This document shows, in pieces, positions 44,159 to 55,136 of a DNA stretch of 64,000 nt. This stretch comes from Dendrolimus kikuchii. Taxonomy: Eukaryota; Arthropoda; Insecta; Lepidoptera; Lasiocampidae. The notes under the pieces were generated by a model. The model was not told where the DNA came from. It saw nothing but the letters and a program-made list of their open reading frames with translations, and searched no databases. Where the stretch lies: positions 4,809,838 to 4,873,837 of the forward strand of contig CM034401.1 in NCBI GenBank assembly GCA_019925095.2, given 5' to 3'. The stretch's first letter is position 1; the number at the start of each line of letters is the position of its first letter. A program made the position numbers and the translations under genes.

Positions 44159-47100
44159 CTGAAAAGAAACATACATTCATGGACCTGTAAACTCCTATAA
44201 ATTTATATATATGCTGCATTTGCTCGCGACCTTGTCCACGTTAGACGGGTAATAAAGATTAAAGTTATTTTACTGAATATAAAAAATATAATTAACAGTA
44301 TAGGCATACATCATGACTCTGAGTATTTTTATTAATAAAACTTAAGTCTAGCGTTTAACTCTGATTTGCTTGTTGTATATTTTCCTTATATTAAGCAAGC
44401 TATGTTTGCCTGTAAGAGGCAGTAATTTTTTTTTATTCGCCATCCTCCGCCACGATTCAGGGCAGAGCTCGTTTTCTATCTTTTATTTTTATTTCTTCTG
44501 TTTTCTTATATACAAAACGAGGGGTAAATATTAGAGACTGTACATTTAGCATAATAACATTAACATGTATATTTAATTAAGCATATCAATGTATCAGTTG
44601 TTGGCAAACTTAATAAATTTAAAAAAAAAGGTTATTTTCAGGAGGGTAATGGATTTTTATAGTATGAAAATACATGAATTCCGGAAATTCCCGTAAAAAC
44701 TCGGGATGTTACTAAAGGCATACACAATTGCAATCGTTTCACTAAAGATTTCATCCATCAAAATCAATGAAAATTCCGCATTGGAATTTTCATCTTTCCT
44801 TGGAATTCTCTCCTAAACAACCTTGAGTGGAAAGAGAAATATAGCATAAAACCTAAGGTAGAGTTTTTTAATCATCATACCCTGGGGTTTAGTATAACAG
44901 CTCTGGTATACCACTTCTCAGCAATGCGGCACTTGCCAGCATTACGGAGGGATCGCGCTGCCGCTGCGGCACGGGCGGCATCTCTCGGTGCCAACTGCGC
45001 GGCCAACAAATATTGCTTGGCCGACTCCAAGAGTCGATTTTGGGTTAGCAAATGCATACCTAAGGACATAGAAGAGTAAAATCAAGAAGATTATTAGATA
45101 ACACAATAATTATGCGGCGATACAAAGAGAACTTTAGTCCTATTAATTAGTGCTGTAATTATTAAAGCTTCTTATCATCGTTTCAAATAAATCAAAACTA
45201 TCTGCATTTTTTTTTTCAATAACTTATAAATGTTCTCATAGTTTAAGTGAATTTTAAAAATTATTTTATGAGAAATAAAGTTCTTTAACCCGATTTGTAG
45301 ACAAAGCCACTTAAGTAGAAATTTGACGACTAAGTAGTTACAATAGAAGTGTAATCTATTTATTAATTTAATTTAATGTAATTTAGTAAATTAAAATTAA
45401 AAGTAATTAGAATACTAACCGTAATGTTCCCGAACAGTGGGATCATTTGGATACTTCGATAGCACTCTGTTGTATATTTTAGCCGCTTCATGACCTCTGC
45501 TTGTCTGTAATAAAATTACTTATTTTCATAATTTTCAAATATTTTTTAAGAACGAAATCCGTGGTAGCTTAAGGACGCTTTAGAATTACTAAGTGTAAGT
45601 AAGTTTTAACGGAATTTAATAAGTCACTTAAATTTAGAGGACGTAAGTAATAATTTTAGTAATAATTTATAAGAAATTATACTTAATTTAAAATTTACTT
45701 ATCTATTTAATACGTGTAAACCAGGCTTTAGTGCCTTACATTAGTCTCGCTCTAATGACGGGGATAAAATACTGGCTGAGACATACCGCTTAGACAGTTG
45801 TTCTGACCTATTATAATGTGTACATCGATTATGGTATACCTGAATTATCTGATACGTTACTCCAAGAAGGATTGTTGGGTTTCACATATGGGTAATCTCG
45901 ATGTGCAGGTTTATTCACGATGTTTTCTTTCACCGTCATGTCAGCACGTGGTAATTCGTTTGGATTCAAACCCACGTTATGGAATTTGGACGTGCATGAC
46001 TTAGTCACTAAGTAGCCTCATTAAGAGATACATGCTTCGTAGTATTCCACGAAAGGGTGAATTTCCTAAGCGCGTCATTTTCTGCAGCCACGTTCCTTTT
46101 AGTCAGTATTTAAAAAAAAAGTGAACTATGTAGAACGAGTTAAAAAAAATATAGTTTCCAGCAATGATTCGTTCTGGAGATTCGCCCGAATATGTAGTGA
46201 AGAATAATGCTGTTACTATTTCATAATACACATATCAAATGATAATTACGTTTCTGGATATAATTTCTGCTAAGGTGAGCTGGGCTCCCAAATGGTCTGG
46301 CGCTAAATCCAGCGCTGAAAAAACAGTCTTCTCTGCGAGAGGCCAATCGCCAAGCTTCATGTAGAGATCGACTGCCTTTAAGAGCACACTCTGCAACAAT
46401 AGTAAATATTAGCAGCGCAAAAGGTTTACTGATGAGGACCCAACCTAATACAGAAGAAAAACTAAAGACATTGTAGCACCTTTGGTTTTGCAAATGTCTA
46501 TAGGCGATAGTAACCGCTTTTCATCAAATGGGCCGTCTGCGTGTGTGCTGACACCTGCAATAAAAAAAAGACATGAGTGGATGAAGGAAACATGTTACAA
46601 ATATTAAGAAAACTAAAAGCAACAAAGTTTTTTGTCATCATTTTTCCTTCCTGCGTTATTAATTCATTACTTTCTATTTTTTTATTAATTTTTTTATTTT
46701 AAGGACATTTGGACTAGCGTCCATATCAGTCCGTGAGTACAAAGCCTTACATGCACGTAAAAAAAAGTACAAAACATTACATGCATGTAAAATAATAATA
46801 AATAGACTTTCTATTTCTAAACCCAAACTCAAATATTGTTGTTTTAGAATCTAATATAGTTTTGTATGCACGTTAGGGATTCGCTGAGCTAATTGGCGTG
46901 GATTCTGCGAATATTACCGAAGCACCGACTAGACGATGCCCTTATGTCATAAACGTAAAGCTCTTTCTAACATATATTTGCCGAATCCGTGCCGATCAAT
47001 GTGAGGACTCCCTTACAACACACCTTACTACGTACGATGTAAAAAATAAAAATTTGCATACATTTTTCATCCATTTACGTCTCGGATTGAATTAATAAGC

Positions 47101-48018
47101 AATTCCAAAAATAACTGAGGAAAACTCACTGATCTGGTCCAGCCAAGTACACCAAGATCACCAATTGGCAAAAGTTGTATAGCTTCTTTATAAGTAATAA
47201 GAGCTTTTCTCAAATCTCCCTGCTGTATCTGCAAAGTAGCTAACTGCACAAGAGAAGATACTCTCGCCGCTTCGTGTTCTCTTCTATTTCTCACATTATC
47301 ACCATCGACCTTTGAACCCATTTTCAAAGCTCTGGACGCTGCACTTGTTCTTCCATCGGCGAGCAAACTCGCGCCCAAGTTTGCATATGCCACTGAAATT
47401 ATTAGATCAGAATTATTGTCTGTATGGCTGCATGTTTTAAAACTGATCCAGTGATTCTAACTACTGTTTCTTCTTTAGACAGTCAATGTCCACTGCTGGA
47501 CGTAGCCTTCCCAAATCTGCGACATGGGATATATGGCTTCCCGTCTTCGTCATCCAGGCCGGCGATCTTAGGTAAATCGGTCCACTGGGCTGGGGAGCGT
47601 CCATGCCTTGTTTACAGAGACGCGGTCTGATATCCGTAAGAGAGAGAGAAAGAGAGATCTCTCTCTTACGGATATCCGCATTTCTGATTCTATCCATAAG
47701 AGAAACACCCAATATAGCCCATTGAATGACTTTAAATTTGTGGATTAGTCCCACCGTCGATGTCCACGTCTCGGCCCGTATGTCATACATAACAGGTAAG
47801 ACTTACCGCTCGAAGACTTTTATCATTCAACTACGTTACATAGAATTCGAGGAAATATCCTTGAAAGTTTGACCTGTAACTCTACTTATGGGCTAATTAG
47901 CTAAATTAAAATTACTTATGTAAAATACTCACAAGCCATTGAAGGTCTTAGATTGATAGCAGTCTTGAAATTATGCGCAGCTTCGCTATACCTTCTCTGG
48001 TTCTGGCGCAAAATCCCC
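43955..48018 (-). CDS. TMTC2: TMTC-family TPR protein (TMTC2-like), C-terminal six exons
   Basis: Six exons (47933-48018, 47130-47392, 46250-46390, 45420-45504, 44881-45059, 43955-44158) join with canonical GT/AG borders and matching phases into 318 residues ending at a TAA/TAG-type stop. TPR motifs run throughout: LAYANLGASLLADGR, KALITYKEAIQLLP, KAVDLYMKLGDWPLAEKTVF, EAAKIYNRVLSKYPNDPTVR, YGMHLLTQNRLLESAKQYLL and EYHSNLGAIYHLNGKYTEAA. TMTC proteins sit in the ER membrane and O-mannosylate cadherin-type substrates; the TPRs face the lumen. The final NLGAI-HLNGK motif and the arrangement fit TMTC2 best from memory; another TMTC paralogue is possible. The N-terminal membrane and catalytic part must be upstream: the first exon here starts mid-codon, and no further exon was seen up to 64000. 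Introns hold repeat insertions. Confidence 0.85.
44212..44850 (-). mobile_element. Helitron-like element in a TMTC intron, interrupted
   Basis: On the minus strand, 44800-44640 matches 22440-22600 (ATTCCGGAAATTTCC...CATGTATTTTCAT area) and 44290-44215 matches 22600-22674 (AACGTGGACAAGGTCGCG). About 330 unrelated bases (44291-44625) separate them, so the copy was probably split by another insertion. The border bases are not preserved. Confidence 0.5.
44881..45059 (-). CDS. TMTC2: TMTC2-like exon
   Basis: The acceptor is TGTCCTTAG before 45059 and the donor GTATGA after 44881. It encodes MHLLTQNRLLESAKQYLLAA through AEKWYTRAVILNPR. It contains an alanine-rich helix (RDAARAAAAARSLRNAGK) between two TPRs. 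Confidence 0.85.
45420..45504 (-). CDS. TMTC2: TMTC2-like exon (85 bases)
   Basis: The acceptor TTTTATTACAG precedes 45504 and the donor GTTAGT follows 45420. It encodes TSRGHEAAKIYNRVLSKYPN and DPTVREHY, one TPR helix pair. No open-frame listing would show it because of its length. Phase 0 in, phase 1 out, matching both neighbours. Confidence 0.82.
45770..46010 (+). repeat. Repeat fragment in a TMTC intron
   Basis: GTGCAGGTTTATTCACGATG and TTTTCTTTCACCGTCATGTC with CACGTGGTAATTCG resemble the block at 31950-31990. Old and short. Confidence 0.4.
46250..46390 (-). CDS. TMTC2: TMTC2-like exon (141 bases)
   Basis: The acceptor is TATTGTTGCAG and the donor GTAATT. It encodes SVLLKAVDLYMKLGDWPLAE, KTVFSALDLAPDHLGAQL, TLAEIISRN, i.e. 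a complete TPR. Exactly 47 codons, phase 0 at both ends, so its skipping would not shift the frame. Confidence 0.84.
46472..46566 (+). repeat. Short interspersed repeat, 5'-truncated, in a TMTC intron
   Basis: The last ~95 bases of the ~310-bp family, ending CACCTGCAATAAAA. The 8-bp duplication AAAGACAT (46464-46471 and 46567-46574) brackets it, showing that the family inserts by an LINE-like mechanism with 5' truncation. Confidence 0.75.
47130..47392 (-). CDS. TMTC2: TMTC2-like exon (263 bases)
   Basis: The acceptor AATAATTTCAG precedes 47392 and the donor GTGAGT follows 47130. It encodes AYANLGASLLADGRTSAASR, a charged linker (KVDGDNVRNRREHEAARVSS), and LQIQQGDLRKALITYKEAIQ LLP: two TPRs around a linker. 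Confidence 0.86.
47461..47790 (-). pseudogene. RTE-like RT C-terminal remnant in a TMTC intron
   Basis: The frame reads DIRAETWTSTVGLIHK, then GVSLMDRIRNADIRKREI. The intact RTE ORF at 60674 has GCETWTLTDKHREK and NIRLSDRIQNSEIRRKTK at the same place. A shifted frame near the end gives WEGYVQQWTLTV, the usual end of lepidopteran RTE-like proteins. Frameshifts and a deletion separate the parts. A hairpin at 47629-47676 lies within it. Confidence 0.65.
47933..48018 (-). CDS. TMTC2: TMTC2-like exon (86 bases), most upstream one found
   Basis: The acceptor is TTGTCAATTTCAG and the donor GTGAGT. It encodes GILRQNQRRYSEAAHNFKTA and INLRPSMA, one TPR. The exon starts with the third base of a codon, so at least one more upstream exon must exist. 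Confidence 0.83.
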
Positions 48019-48529
48019 CTGAAATTGACAATCAAAATGAGACAGCGGCAAATTAATTGCGGTAACAAACACTAGCGTTAAAACCAACCGTACTTATAAT
48101 AATATTCATTTAATCTGGACTAAGTCCATAATAAATTGGAAATTTAATTGTCATAATAATTATGTTTATATCACGTGTACTTAATTCCTTGCAATGCTTT
48201 ATTATGCCGCATATTTGTAGAATCCCTATTGAGTGTTTTATTTTATTGTTATTATTATATAACGGGATGTATTATGTAACCTACTTTCTAGGGTTCCTTA
48301 GCCAAATAGAAGGAACGAAACCATTATAAATTTGTCATGTCCGTTTGTTTGTGTGTGTGTGTATATCAAAGTCATTTTACTCGAACATTATTAATTCTAT
48401 ATAAATTGAATTCGAAAGGAAAATGTATCTATAATTCGTTTAATAAAAAAGATAAAATAAGATGAGATGTCACAGCCATTTTTGTCATTATATACAAAAC
48501 TGTCTTTGACATACTTGCAGAAATAGACA

Positions 48530-48700
48530 TACATACATACATACATACATAACTTCACGCCAGTTCCCTTGCGGGGTAGGCACGAACAACAGAGTGCCAT
48601 TTAGGCTTATTCTTACACACCTCACTTGCCTCTTTGACATTCATAACTCTTGTCATGCAAGCTCGTCTGTTCTTAAGGCTCCTGACATCACCTTCTTCAC
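48530..48700 (-). mobile_element. LINE 3' end with (TGTA)n tail, copy h
   Basis: About 50 C-terminal codons plus tail. Perfect 12-bp TSD CAGAAATAGACA at 48518-48529 and 48701-48712. Confidence 0.87.
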
Positions 48701-48712
48701 CAGAAATAGACA

Positions 48713-49352
48713 AACGGACATAAATATTTTCTAAAGAGTCAGTATTTATGAAAATGGCTTTAAGCATTGCAAGTAGGAAAACGAACTCCAAGCTCCGAAG
48801 TTGAAGTCGTGTGTCATAATCATACAGTCATAATGATGAATACAAACATATATATAATTAAATACAGCCCATATAGCATCGACACTTAAATAAGGTCAGC
48901 AATATACATTCATAAAACAGCCGTAACAGTAATTAGAATGGAATTAGCAACAAATTATAGTCAGTGAAGACGCGACGTAATAACAGAACTCGGCTGGTTC
49001 TCATTAGTGTACCCTGTTCAGTGGTTTTGCCAGCGATTCTCTCTCTGCATTATTCATGCGGACAATATTGCAGTACCTCTTTTCTATTTTATGTATCCTG
49101 AATACAATGCACAATGCGGACGAGGCTTATTGTCTTATATTCATTCTGTTTATACAACAAGACTGGGCAATGTGTGTGTTGTTGTAATTAAAAATGGAAT
49201 AGAGCTATAATATAGTCAAGGTGGGTAAGACTCGAACATAGAGTTACACAGTGTTTTAGCTTTACTGACCGATTTGTTCTCGTCGTAGCTATTTAAACAC
49301 GGAAATAATGAGAGATGTACGGAGCTCCCCCACTGACGGTCTTCCCCACCTT
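48713..49352. other. Non-coding; 22-bp inverted pair at its end
   Basis: ATATAGTCAAGGTGGGTAAG at about 49213 is matched in inverted orientation by CTTCCCCACCTTGACTATAT at about 49342, with one mismatch in 22. The ~105 bases between are non-coding. Confidence 0.5.
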
Positions 49353-49882
49353 GACTATATATTACAAAATTCTAAAACTGCCGTGTCTGACTGTCTGTAC
49401 ATTAAAGCTATTAAAAACAACTGGATTACACTATATAAACGATGGAGAACGCGGTGTAATTTTTTTTTATTTCTTGTCTGTTTGGTGGTTTGTCTGTTCG
49501 GGATTTAAGTAAAAACTACTAGGCCGATTTCGATGCGGTTTTCGCTGATCAACAGAAAATTCTTAGACTTAAAATCTGTGCTACTTTTTGTCCTGGGATT
49601 CACGTAGATTTTTTTCTGGAAATGATTTAAATAGGACAGATTAAAAATACGAATCCCGATGTGATTTTTTTTACTGATCGATAGCAAATTTTATATAATG
49701 AAATATGTAATATTATTATCCCGGGGAAATTTTCCCAAGAGTAGTTTGTAGTTATCCGGCTGCATAAAAATTAGCTTAATCTGACACAGTTTTTATTGAA
49801 ACGATAGCTGCGGTACTTTGTGTCTCGGTAATCCCGCGGCAATTGCAAGTAAAGCGTGGACAAAGTCGCGGGCATATCTTAG
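49353..49882 (+). mobile_element. Helitron-like non-autonomous element, long form
   Basis: It matches 26221-26734 throughout, from ATATTACAAAATTCTAAAAC to GCGTGGACAAAGTCGCGGGC and CTTAG. Both border motifs are mutated (ACTATATATT at the head, CTTAG|C at the end). Older than the 26-kb copy by this measure. Confidence 0.65.
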
Positions 49883-50124
49883 CTGTCCTATAAAATGGAA
49901 ACAGTGGAAATGCAAAAGACTAATGAGGATAATAAATTGTGGCACTTTTTGTCCGTATGATTTATTATACAGGTATATTTTTAGGTGGGCCTTCAAAGGC
50001 AAATCCTAAACAATACGAAATGGCAAAAAATACTCTAAGAAGTCTCGGATCCGACTTCTACAAAAACTAAAGTATCATTTGGTTCTTGAAAAATCATTTA
50101 TACTTGTCAGGGAGCGAAGCATAG

Positions 50125-50440
50125 TTTTTTTTTTTATTGCAGGAGTTCAGCAGACAGGTAGACGGCCCACTTGATGGAAAGCGATTACCATCGCCTATGG
50201 ACATTTGCAACACCAAAGGTGCTACAAATGCGCTGCTGCTCTCTTAAAGGAAACTGGAACCTGGTCACTAATGCCGAAACACAACACAAGGTTGTTATGG
50301 CGGCATACTCTAGACCAGGGGTGGTCGCCATCCAGTCGAGCAAATACCCTACCACCTGGCTGTGGGTTGTTTAGTCGCCTCTTACGACAGGCCGCCAGGC
50401 CGCAGGAAATTGTATTATTTCTCCGTTCCTGCACGGATAG
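50125..50440 (-). repeat. Short interspersed repeat, full-length copy
   Basis: A complete copy from the T(13) tail complement to the TGCACGGATA head. Very similar to 4361-4684 and 30077-30322. Confidence 0.8.
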
Positions 50441-50619
50441 ATATAGATAGTGTAGCTTGTTAAGATAAATATTTGTGAAGCAATGTCAAACGGCAAACTA
50501 AAGAAAAAGGTTTGAATGACCAAATGTTCTATTATTTTCCTTACATTAAACTACACCGGCTATTTGACTGCACCTAATTTTATCCAATATGATAATGATA
50601 AAAATTATTCTATTGCTAA

Positions 50620-51393
50620 TCTATACTAATACTATAAAGCTGAAGTTTGTTTGTTTGTATGTTTAAACGCGCTCATCTCAGAAACCACTGGTCCGATTTG
50701 AAAAATTCTTTCAGTGTTGAATAGTACATTTATCGAGGAAGGCTATAGGCTAAATTATATTTTCAAAAAAATTAGGGATCCTTACTAAAAGTCCAATAAT
50801 GTAACCCAAGGTGTAAAAAAATTACCCGAAAAAATCTTTACACGGCGTGCGCTGCGAAAACTATTGATTATAGAACAAAATAATGTACTACCACTTTGCA
50901 GAACATATAATTGTCTACATAAAATTTCGCGTAACCATATGTCTAACTATTGTAGTTATATCACAATAAGTGTTTTCTTTTATTTTTTTTAAATAATTAA
51001 AATTCCATCGCTACAAAAACTCTTTATTTTGTACCTTGGTATTAATCCTAATCAAAATAAATTACCCCATATTCAAGACGAATTCAATACCTTTCTAGAA
51101 CTTTTTGAATTATTCAATTCGGACGTTTCATTCAAAAGATATCGCGATATTTAAAATGTAAGTATTAGTGTTGTCGCCAAATATGCTAATATTGTTTGAT
51201 TGAACGCGCTAATCTCAGTAACTACTGGTCTGATTTGAAAAATTCTTTCAGTGTTGGATAGCCCATTTATCGACGAAGGCTATAGGCTATATATCATCAC
51301 GCTAAGACCAATAGGAGCGGAGCACCAATGAAGAATGTTTCAAAATCGGAGGGTTTTGAAATTACACGCGGACGACGTCGCGGGCACAGCTAG
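50620..51393 (+). mobile_element. Helitron-like element with an internal duplication
   Basis: It starts A|TCTATACTAATACTATAAAG and ends CGGGCACAGCTAG|T, with CGGACGACGTCGCGGGC, a potential 3' hairpin, just before. Two partial copies of the same body lie in tandem: 50640-50760 and about 51190-51300 both carry CTGATTTGAAAAATTCTTTC or its C/T variant and CGA(G/C)GAAGGCTATAGGCTA. The second continues with CACGCTAAGACCAATAGGAG. The body is a widespread insect type. Confidence 0.72.
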
Positions 51394-52111
51394 TAATCTA
51401 TAAATTTACCCAAATCGATCAGTGAATAAATATTGATTGCATTGAGACTCATTTATCTCCTCGATCCCAAGGACTACGACGTGATAATCATACCACACAT
51501 AGTCATCACAAAATAATAATTAATAGTTTAAGGTTACCCACATACTTGGGCTCTTAAGACATATATGATTAGGAGGTGGGCACTGAAAACCAGTGCTGTG
51601 TCGGAACATGTTTCAGCATAGAAAAAGACTGAGTGCCAACCTCATTTCCTAAAATTGCGGCTTTCATTTTTTGTATGTATATTTTCTTATCAGTTTGTAT
51701 TGTATGAGTCTCAATTAGAAATAACTATTTTTTTTCTTTCTTCAATCGTTAAATCCATTGGTTTAAAATTTTAATCGCCACTTCAGTTTCATGTTCTAAA
51801 TTTTCAGTAAATTTAAAACACTTTAAACAAACTCTGGGGTATTAAAATGGACATTGAATGGATTGCTGCTCGTAATTCTTTAACTTTTAAACTATAGGCT
51901 GCGAAAACATAAACATATCATAAATAACAAGATATGTAATTAATTTAAGCATCATGTAATAATAATTAAGAACATACGTGGATTAAGTGGAGATTGTTGC
52001 TAACACCGCAATACATGATGTAAATTAACATAATCAGCTGGTATGTAAGGAATAAATAAACCAAAATCTTCTTCTCTAACGTAATAATGGTATGGATTTG
52101 TAGTTATTTTC
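51394..52111. other. Non-coding, no feature seen
   Basis: AT-rich. Nothing recognised. Confidence 0.35.
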
Positions 52112-52436
52112 ATTCCGTGCAGGAACGGAAAAAGAATACTAATCCTGCGGCCGGGCGCATTGTCGTAAGAGGCGACAAAATAACCCACAGCCAGGTGGTA
52201 TAGGGCATTTACTCGACTAGATGGCTACCAACCCTGGTCTAGAGTATGCCGCCATAACAACTTTGAGTTGTATTCCGGCATTAGTGGCCAGGTTCCAGTT
52301 TCTCCTTCAAGGCCGGCAGCACATTGGTAGCACCTTTAGTATTGCTAATGTCCATAGGCGACGGTTCACTTTCCATCACAGTTGGGGCGTCAGCCAGTCT
52401 GTTGTGCTTCAGCAATAAAAAAAATTGAAAAAAAAA
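52112..52436 (+). repeat. Short interspersed repeat, full-length diverged copy
   Basis: The head is CCGTGCAGGAACGG; the body is typical, but the end is CAGTCTGTTGTGCTTCAGC, as in the 1.9-kb copy. The two define a subfamily. Confidence 0.77.
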
Positions 52437-53539
52437 CTTATATTTATACATAGCTGTACTTAGTTAAAAAAATTAGGAGCAATTTTTAAAAATTACTCAA
52501 CACGTATTAATTTGCACTATGTTTTAACAATATATTTATGTACGTTACAATGTACTATGTTAGTTTAGAGATTTTTTTTAATAACATTATTCGAGAAACA
52601 GTTGTACAACCCTAACAATAGCTTCTTTAGCACTTATTAGGAACTGTGTAGATATCTATTAGCGCCCATCTTAGGTAAACTTAAAATGATTTTGTACAGA
52701 AATAATACTTTATTATCTAAAATTCCAACAATGTCGCTTTGATTCTCAGAAAATTAATTTAAGTAACTCATTTTAGACAATCTCCCAAGTCGTGAGCTAT
52801 ATAGAATACTTGAATTCACTTGAGGTGTCATGTTATTCACAAACTTTTGACATCTGCCTTGTCTCTGGTATTATTATTTATTAATAACAAACTGCGTATT
52901 CAAATATTCAACACGTGCGTGAACCGTTGTTCTGTTCTATTAATAAGACACTGTTTACAAACTAATTATTAGGCAATCCTAGTTATTGCTTTTCAAACAA
53001 TGTGATTGTTATACAAATGAAATGTTGCTTTATTAATGAACTAGGGCTGGCCTTTTGCTATCAGCCGTGTCAATTACTGTTATTTGCTTTCTTCAGAATC
53101 CTTGAATTTACCAGTATTATATATCCTACCGGCATTATATATTCCGAAATATTTTCATGGAACAAGAGTACAGGAGTGAATATCGCCTAGTAATAAAATA
53201 ATAGTATCTTTAATTTTGTTGCATTTAGTAAAATCAACTGAGCAACCGCAAAACCAAAAAACTGGCGTTTCTAATTATAGTTTGTGCATTTATTGTCTTG
53301 CTAGGAGTATGCTGATGTTATGGGATTTGACAAAACATATAAAAACTGTATGAAAAAATATGTTATTGCTTCTAATAACGTTAATAAAATAGTTTTGAAA
53401 TGGCATGTTGTTGAAGTTCTTAAAAAAATTAAAATTTCTTAGGAAGCACTTGCTACGTTTTGAAATTGAAGACAACTACACGCAAAGCTACCGGACCATC
53501 AATATACCTTGCTGCCGATCCCTGCAACTTCATACGCTC
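52437..53539. other. Non-coding, no feature seen
   Basis: AT-rich. Nothing recognised. Confidence 0.35.
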
Positions 53540-53850
53540 GCCTGATCAGGGTGATTTTACGAGGTCGCGAAGACCAAAAGGCCACGAGAAGCCACAGATG
53601 GCCATCGAACACCAATGAATGGCCAACTTAGCCGGAAACGAAGCCCACGCAAAGCTAGTGTTGGACGTCGGACACCGCAGACTGGCCAACTAGAGCCGTT
53701 AAAATCACCATTATGCGGGAAGGCTCCAACAGCTCCAAAGCCCGCCACCAACGACGGGTAGTTGTCCGCCGAGTAGAAGCCGAGTCAAATAGGTTTGCCT
53801 CGAAGCTCCAAACTCCCCGCTGCCTATAATGGCTGAAGAAGACCACCGAG
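53540..53850 (-). repeat. GGCCA-rich interspersed repeat, copy 2
   Basis: Inverted homologue of 4760-5075. Landmarks on the minus strand: CGGCTTCTACTCGGCGGACA, ACCCGTCGTTGGTGGCGG, CATAATGGTGAT, AGTTGGCCAGTCTGCGG and AAGTTGGCCATTCATTGG. The middle of copy 1 has an extra TGGCCA-type unit. Confidence 0.65.
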
Positions 53851-54254
53851 AGAACATCCTCAACAGTCCCACATAGTAAAACAAAAATGAACTCGAGGCA
53901 AATTATTTAACCCCTTTTAATTCAGTTCTAAGCGATTAAAAATGTCCATGACGAACGATTTATTAAACAAAATAGATAAGATCAAGCTTTCATTGAAATA
54001 CACGATAACATTACATCAAATTACGTCCAAAACGCCAGTTGGCTTTTATATGTTTATTAAATAACTTTTAGCTATTAATTCTACCGCTTTGTCTGATTTT
54101 ACGTTAGTTGTAGTTCTGTTTTGACCGTTTATCTTATCTATTTAGAAACTAAATTCAAAGGTTTAATAGAATAATGTATTATTAGATATTATTGAATATA
54201 ATTTGAAGAGAGAAAAGGTAATTTGTTTTTCATTCCTTTTTAAAACTAACGTTA

Positions 54255-54714
54255 TGTTACAAGTTTTAGGACTCGAATTAAATGCCGTTAGAATTACTAT
54301 AGAATTTATTAGAACTATATAAACACGTATAACACAGGTACAAATATAACTGAACACAATCAGTCCAAACGTAATGCACGATTCAATAACACGCGCAAAG
54401 TCCGTCACTAAATAAATTATCGAATGTACACAAGTCTTGCCTCGCGGCTGGTTAGCGCTCGACTGCCGATCTCTCCATTGGGCCATTGCTTTATACTGCA
54501 TCGGTACAATATGTCTGCCCGACCGCGTAGACCGAATTTCTTAGAATCGGTTCGACACACCTGGCTAATGACTGCCATAAATGATTACAATACACAATGA
54601 GCAGTTTTCTAAACACAAAGTAATCAAAAGAAGTCCAAATGCGGAAAGGTAATAAAGTGTGCTTTTATAGTATGCAGGTGTGAATCTGCTTTTGTCGGCG
54701 TGTAGGTCGTAACA
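54255..54714 (-). mobile_element. LTR-like repeat, copy 2 (460 bp, most complete)
   Basis: It spans TGTTACAAG to GTCGTAACA. On the minus strand: TGTTACGACC start, GTATAAAGCAATGGCCCAAT mid-element, TAATAAATTC near the end, terminal CTTGTAACA. Flanks GTTA / ATTA would be a 4-bp TSD with one mismatch. It is read as a solo LTR of an unidentified element. Confidence 0.62.
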
Positions 54715-54724
54715 ATTATATTAG

Positions 54725-54860
54725 AATAGAGTAGAATAGAATATACTTTATTGTACAATAAAATTCATGAAACAATACACAAAAACACCTTAGAATTAGA
54801 TACAAATAACGGTGTTATCGCTGACAGCGATCTTTTCCACACAACCTTGGGATAGAGAGA
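54725..54860 (-). repeat. LINE 3'-end repeat (AGCGATAAGGCC family), copy 5
   Basis: On the minus strand: GGTTGTGTGGAAAAGATCGC, CAGCGATAACACCG, TTGTACAATAAAGT and a (TTCTA)n tail. It lies exactly between two LTR-like copies. Confidence 0.65.
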
Positions 54861-55136
54861 GAAACTATGTATATGTTTATATGACGTCTATTAAAAGCAA
54901 TACATACTATATTATACTTCGAGGTAGTCCTTTTTGCCGTTATATTATTATGTTAAACAGTTAGAATATGGCTATGTGTTTCAAACTTTATGACCTTACG
55001 AGGTAAGCTGTTAAAGTAATATCATATTTTATATAAAGAAATCAGCCAATCTCGTGTCGGATCCCGCGCAGTGAGGAGTTTCATTTCGTTTCTTATTATT
55101 CATTTACTTGCCTTACCATCAACTAAATGCATAGCA

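Noticed and set aside
49793..50002. Minus-strand frame upstream of the TMTC exons as a further TMTC exon
   Set aside because: There is no TPR pattern, no suitable splice borders, and it overlaps the end of a Helitron-like element.
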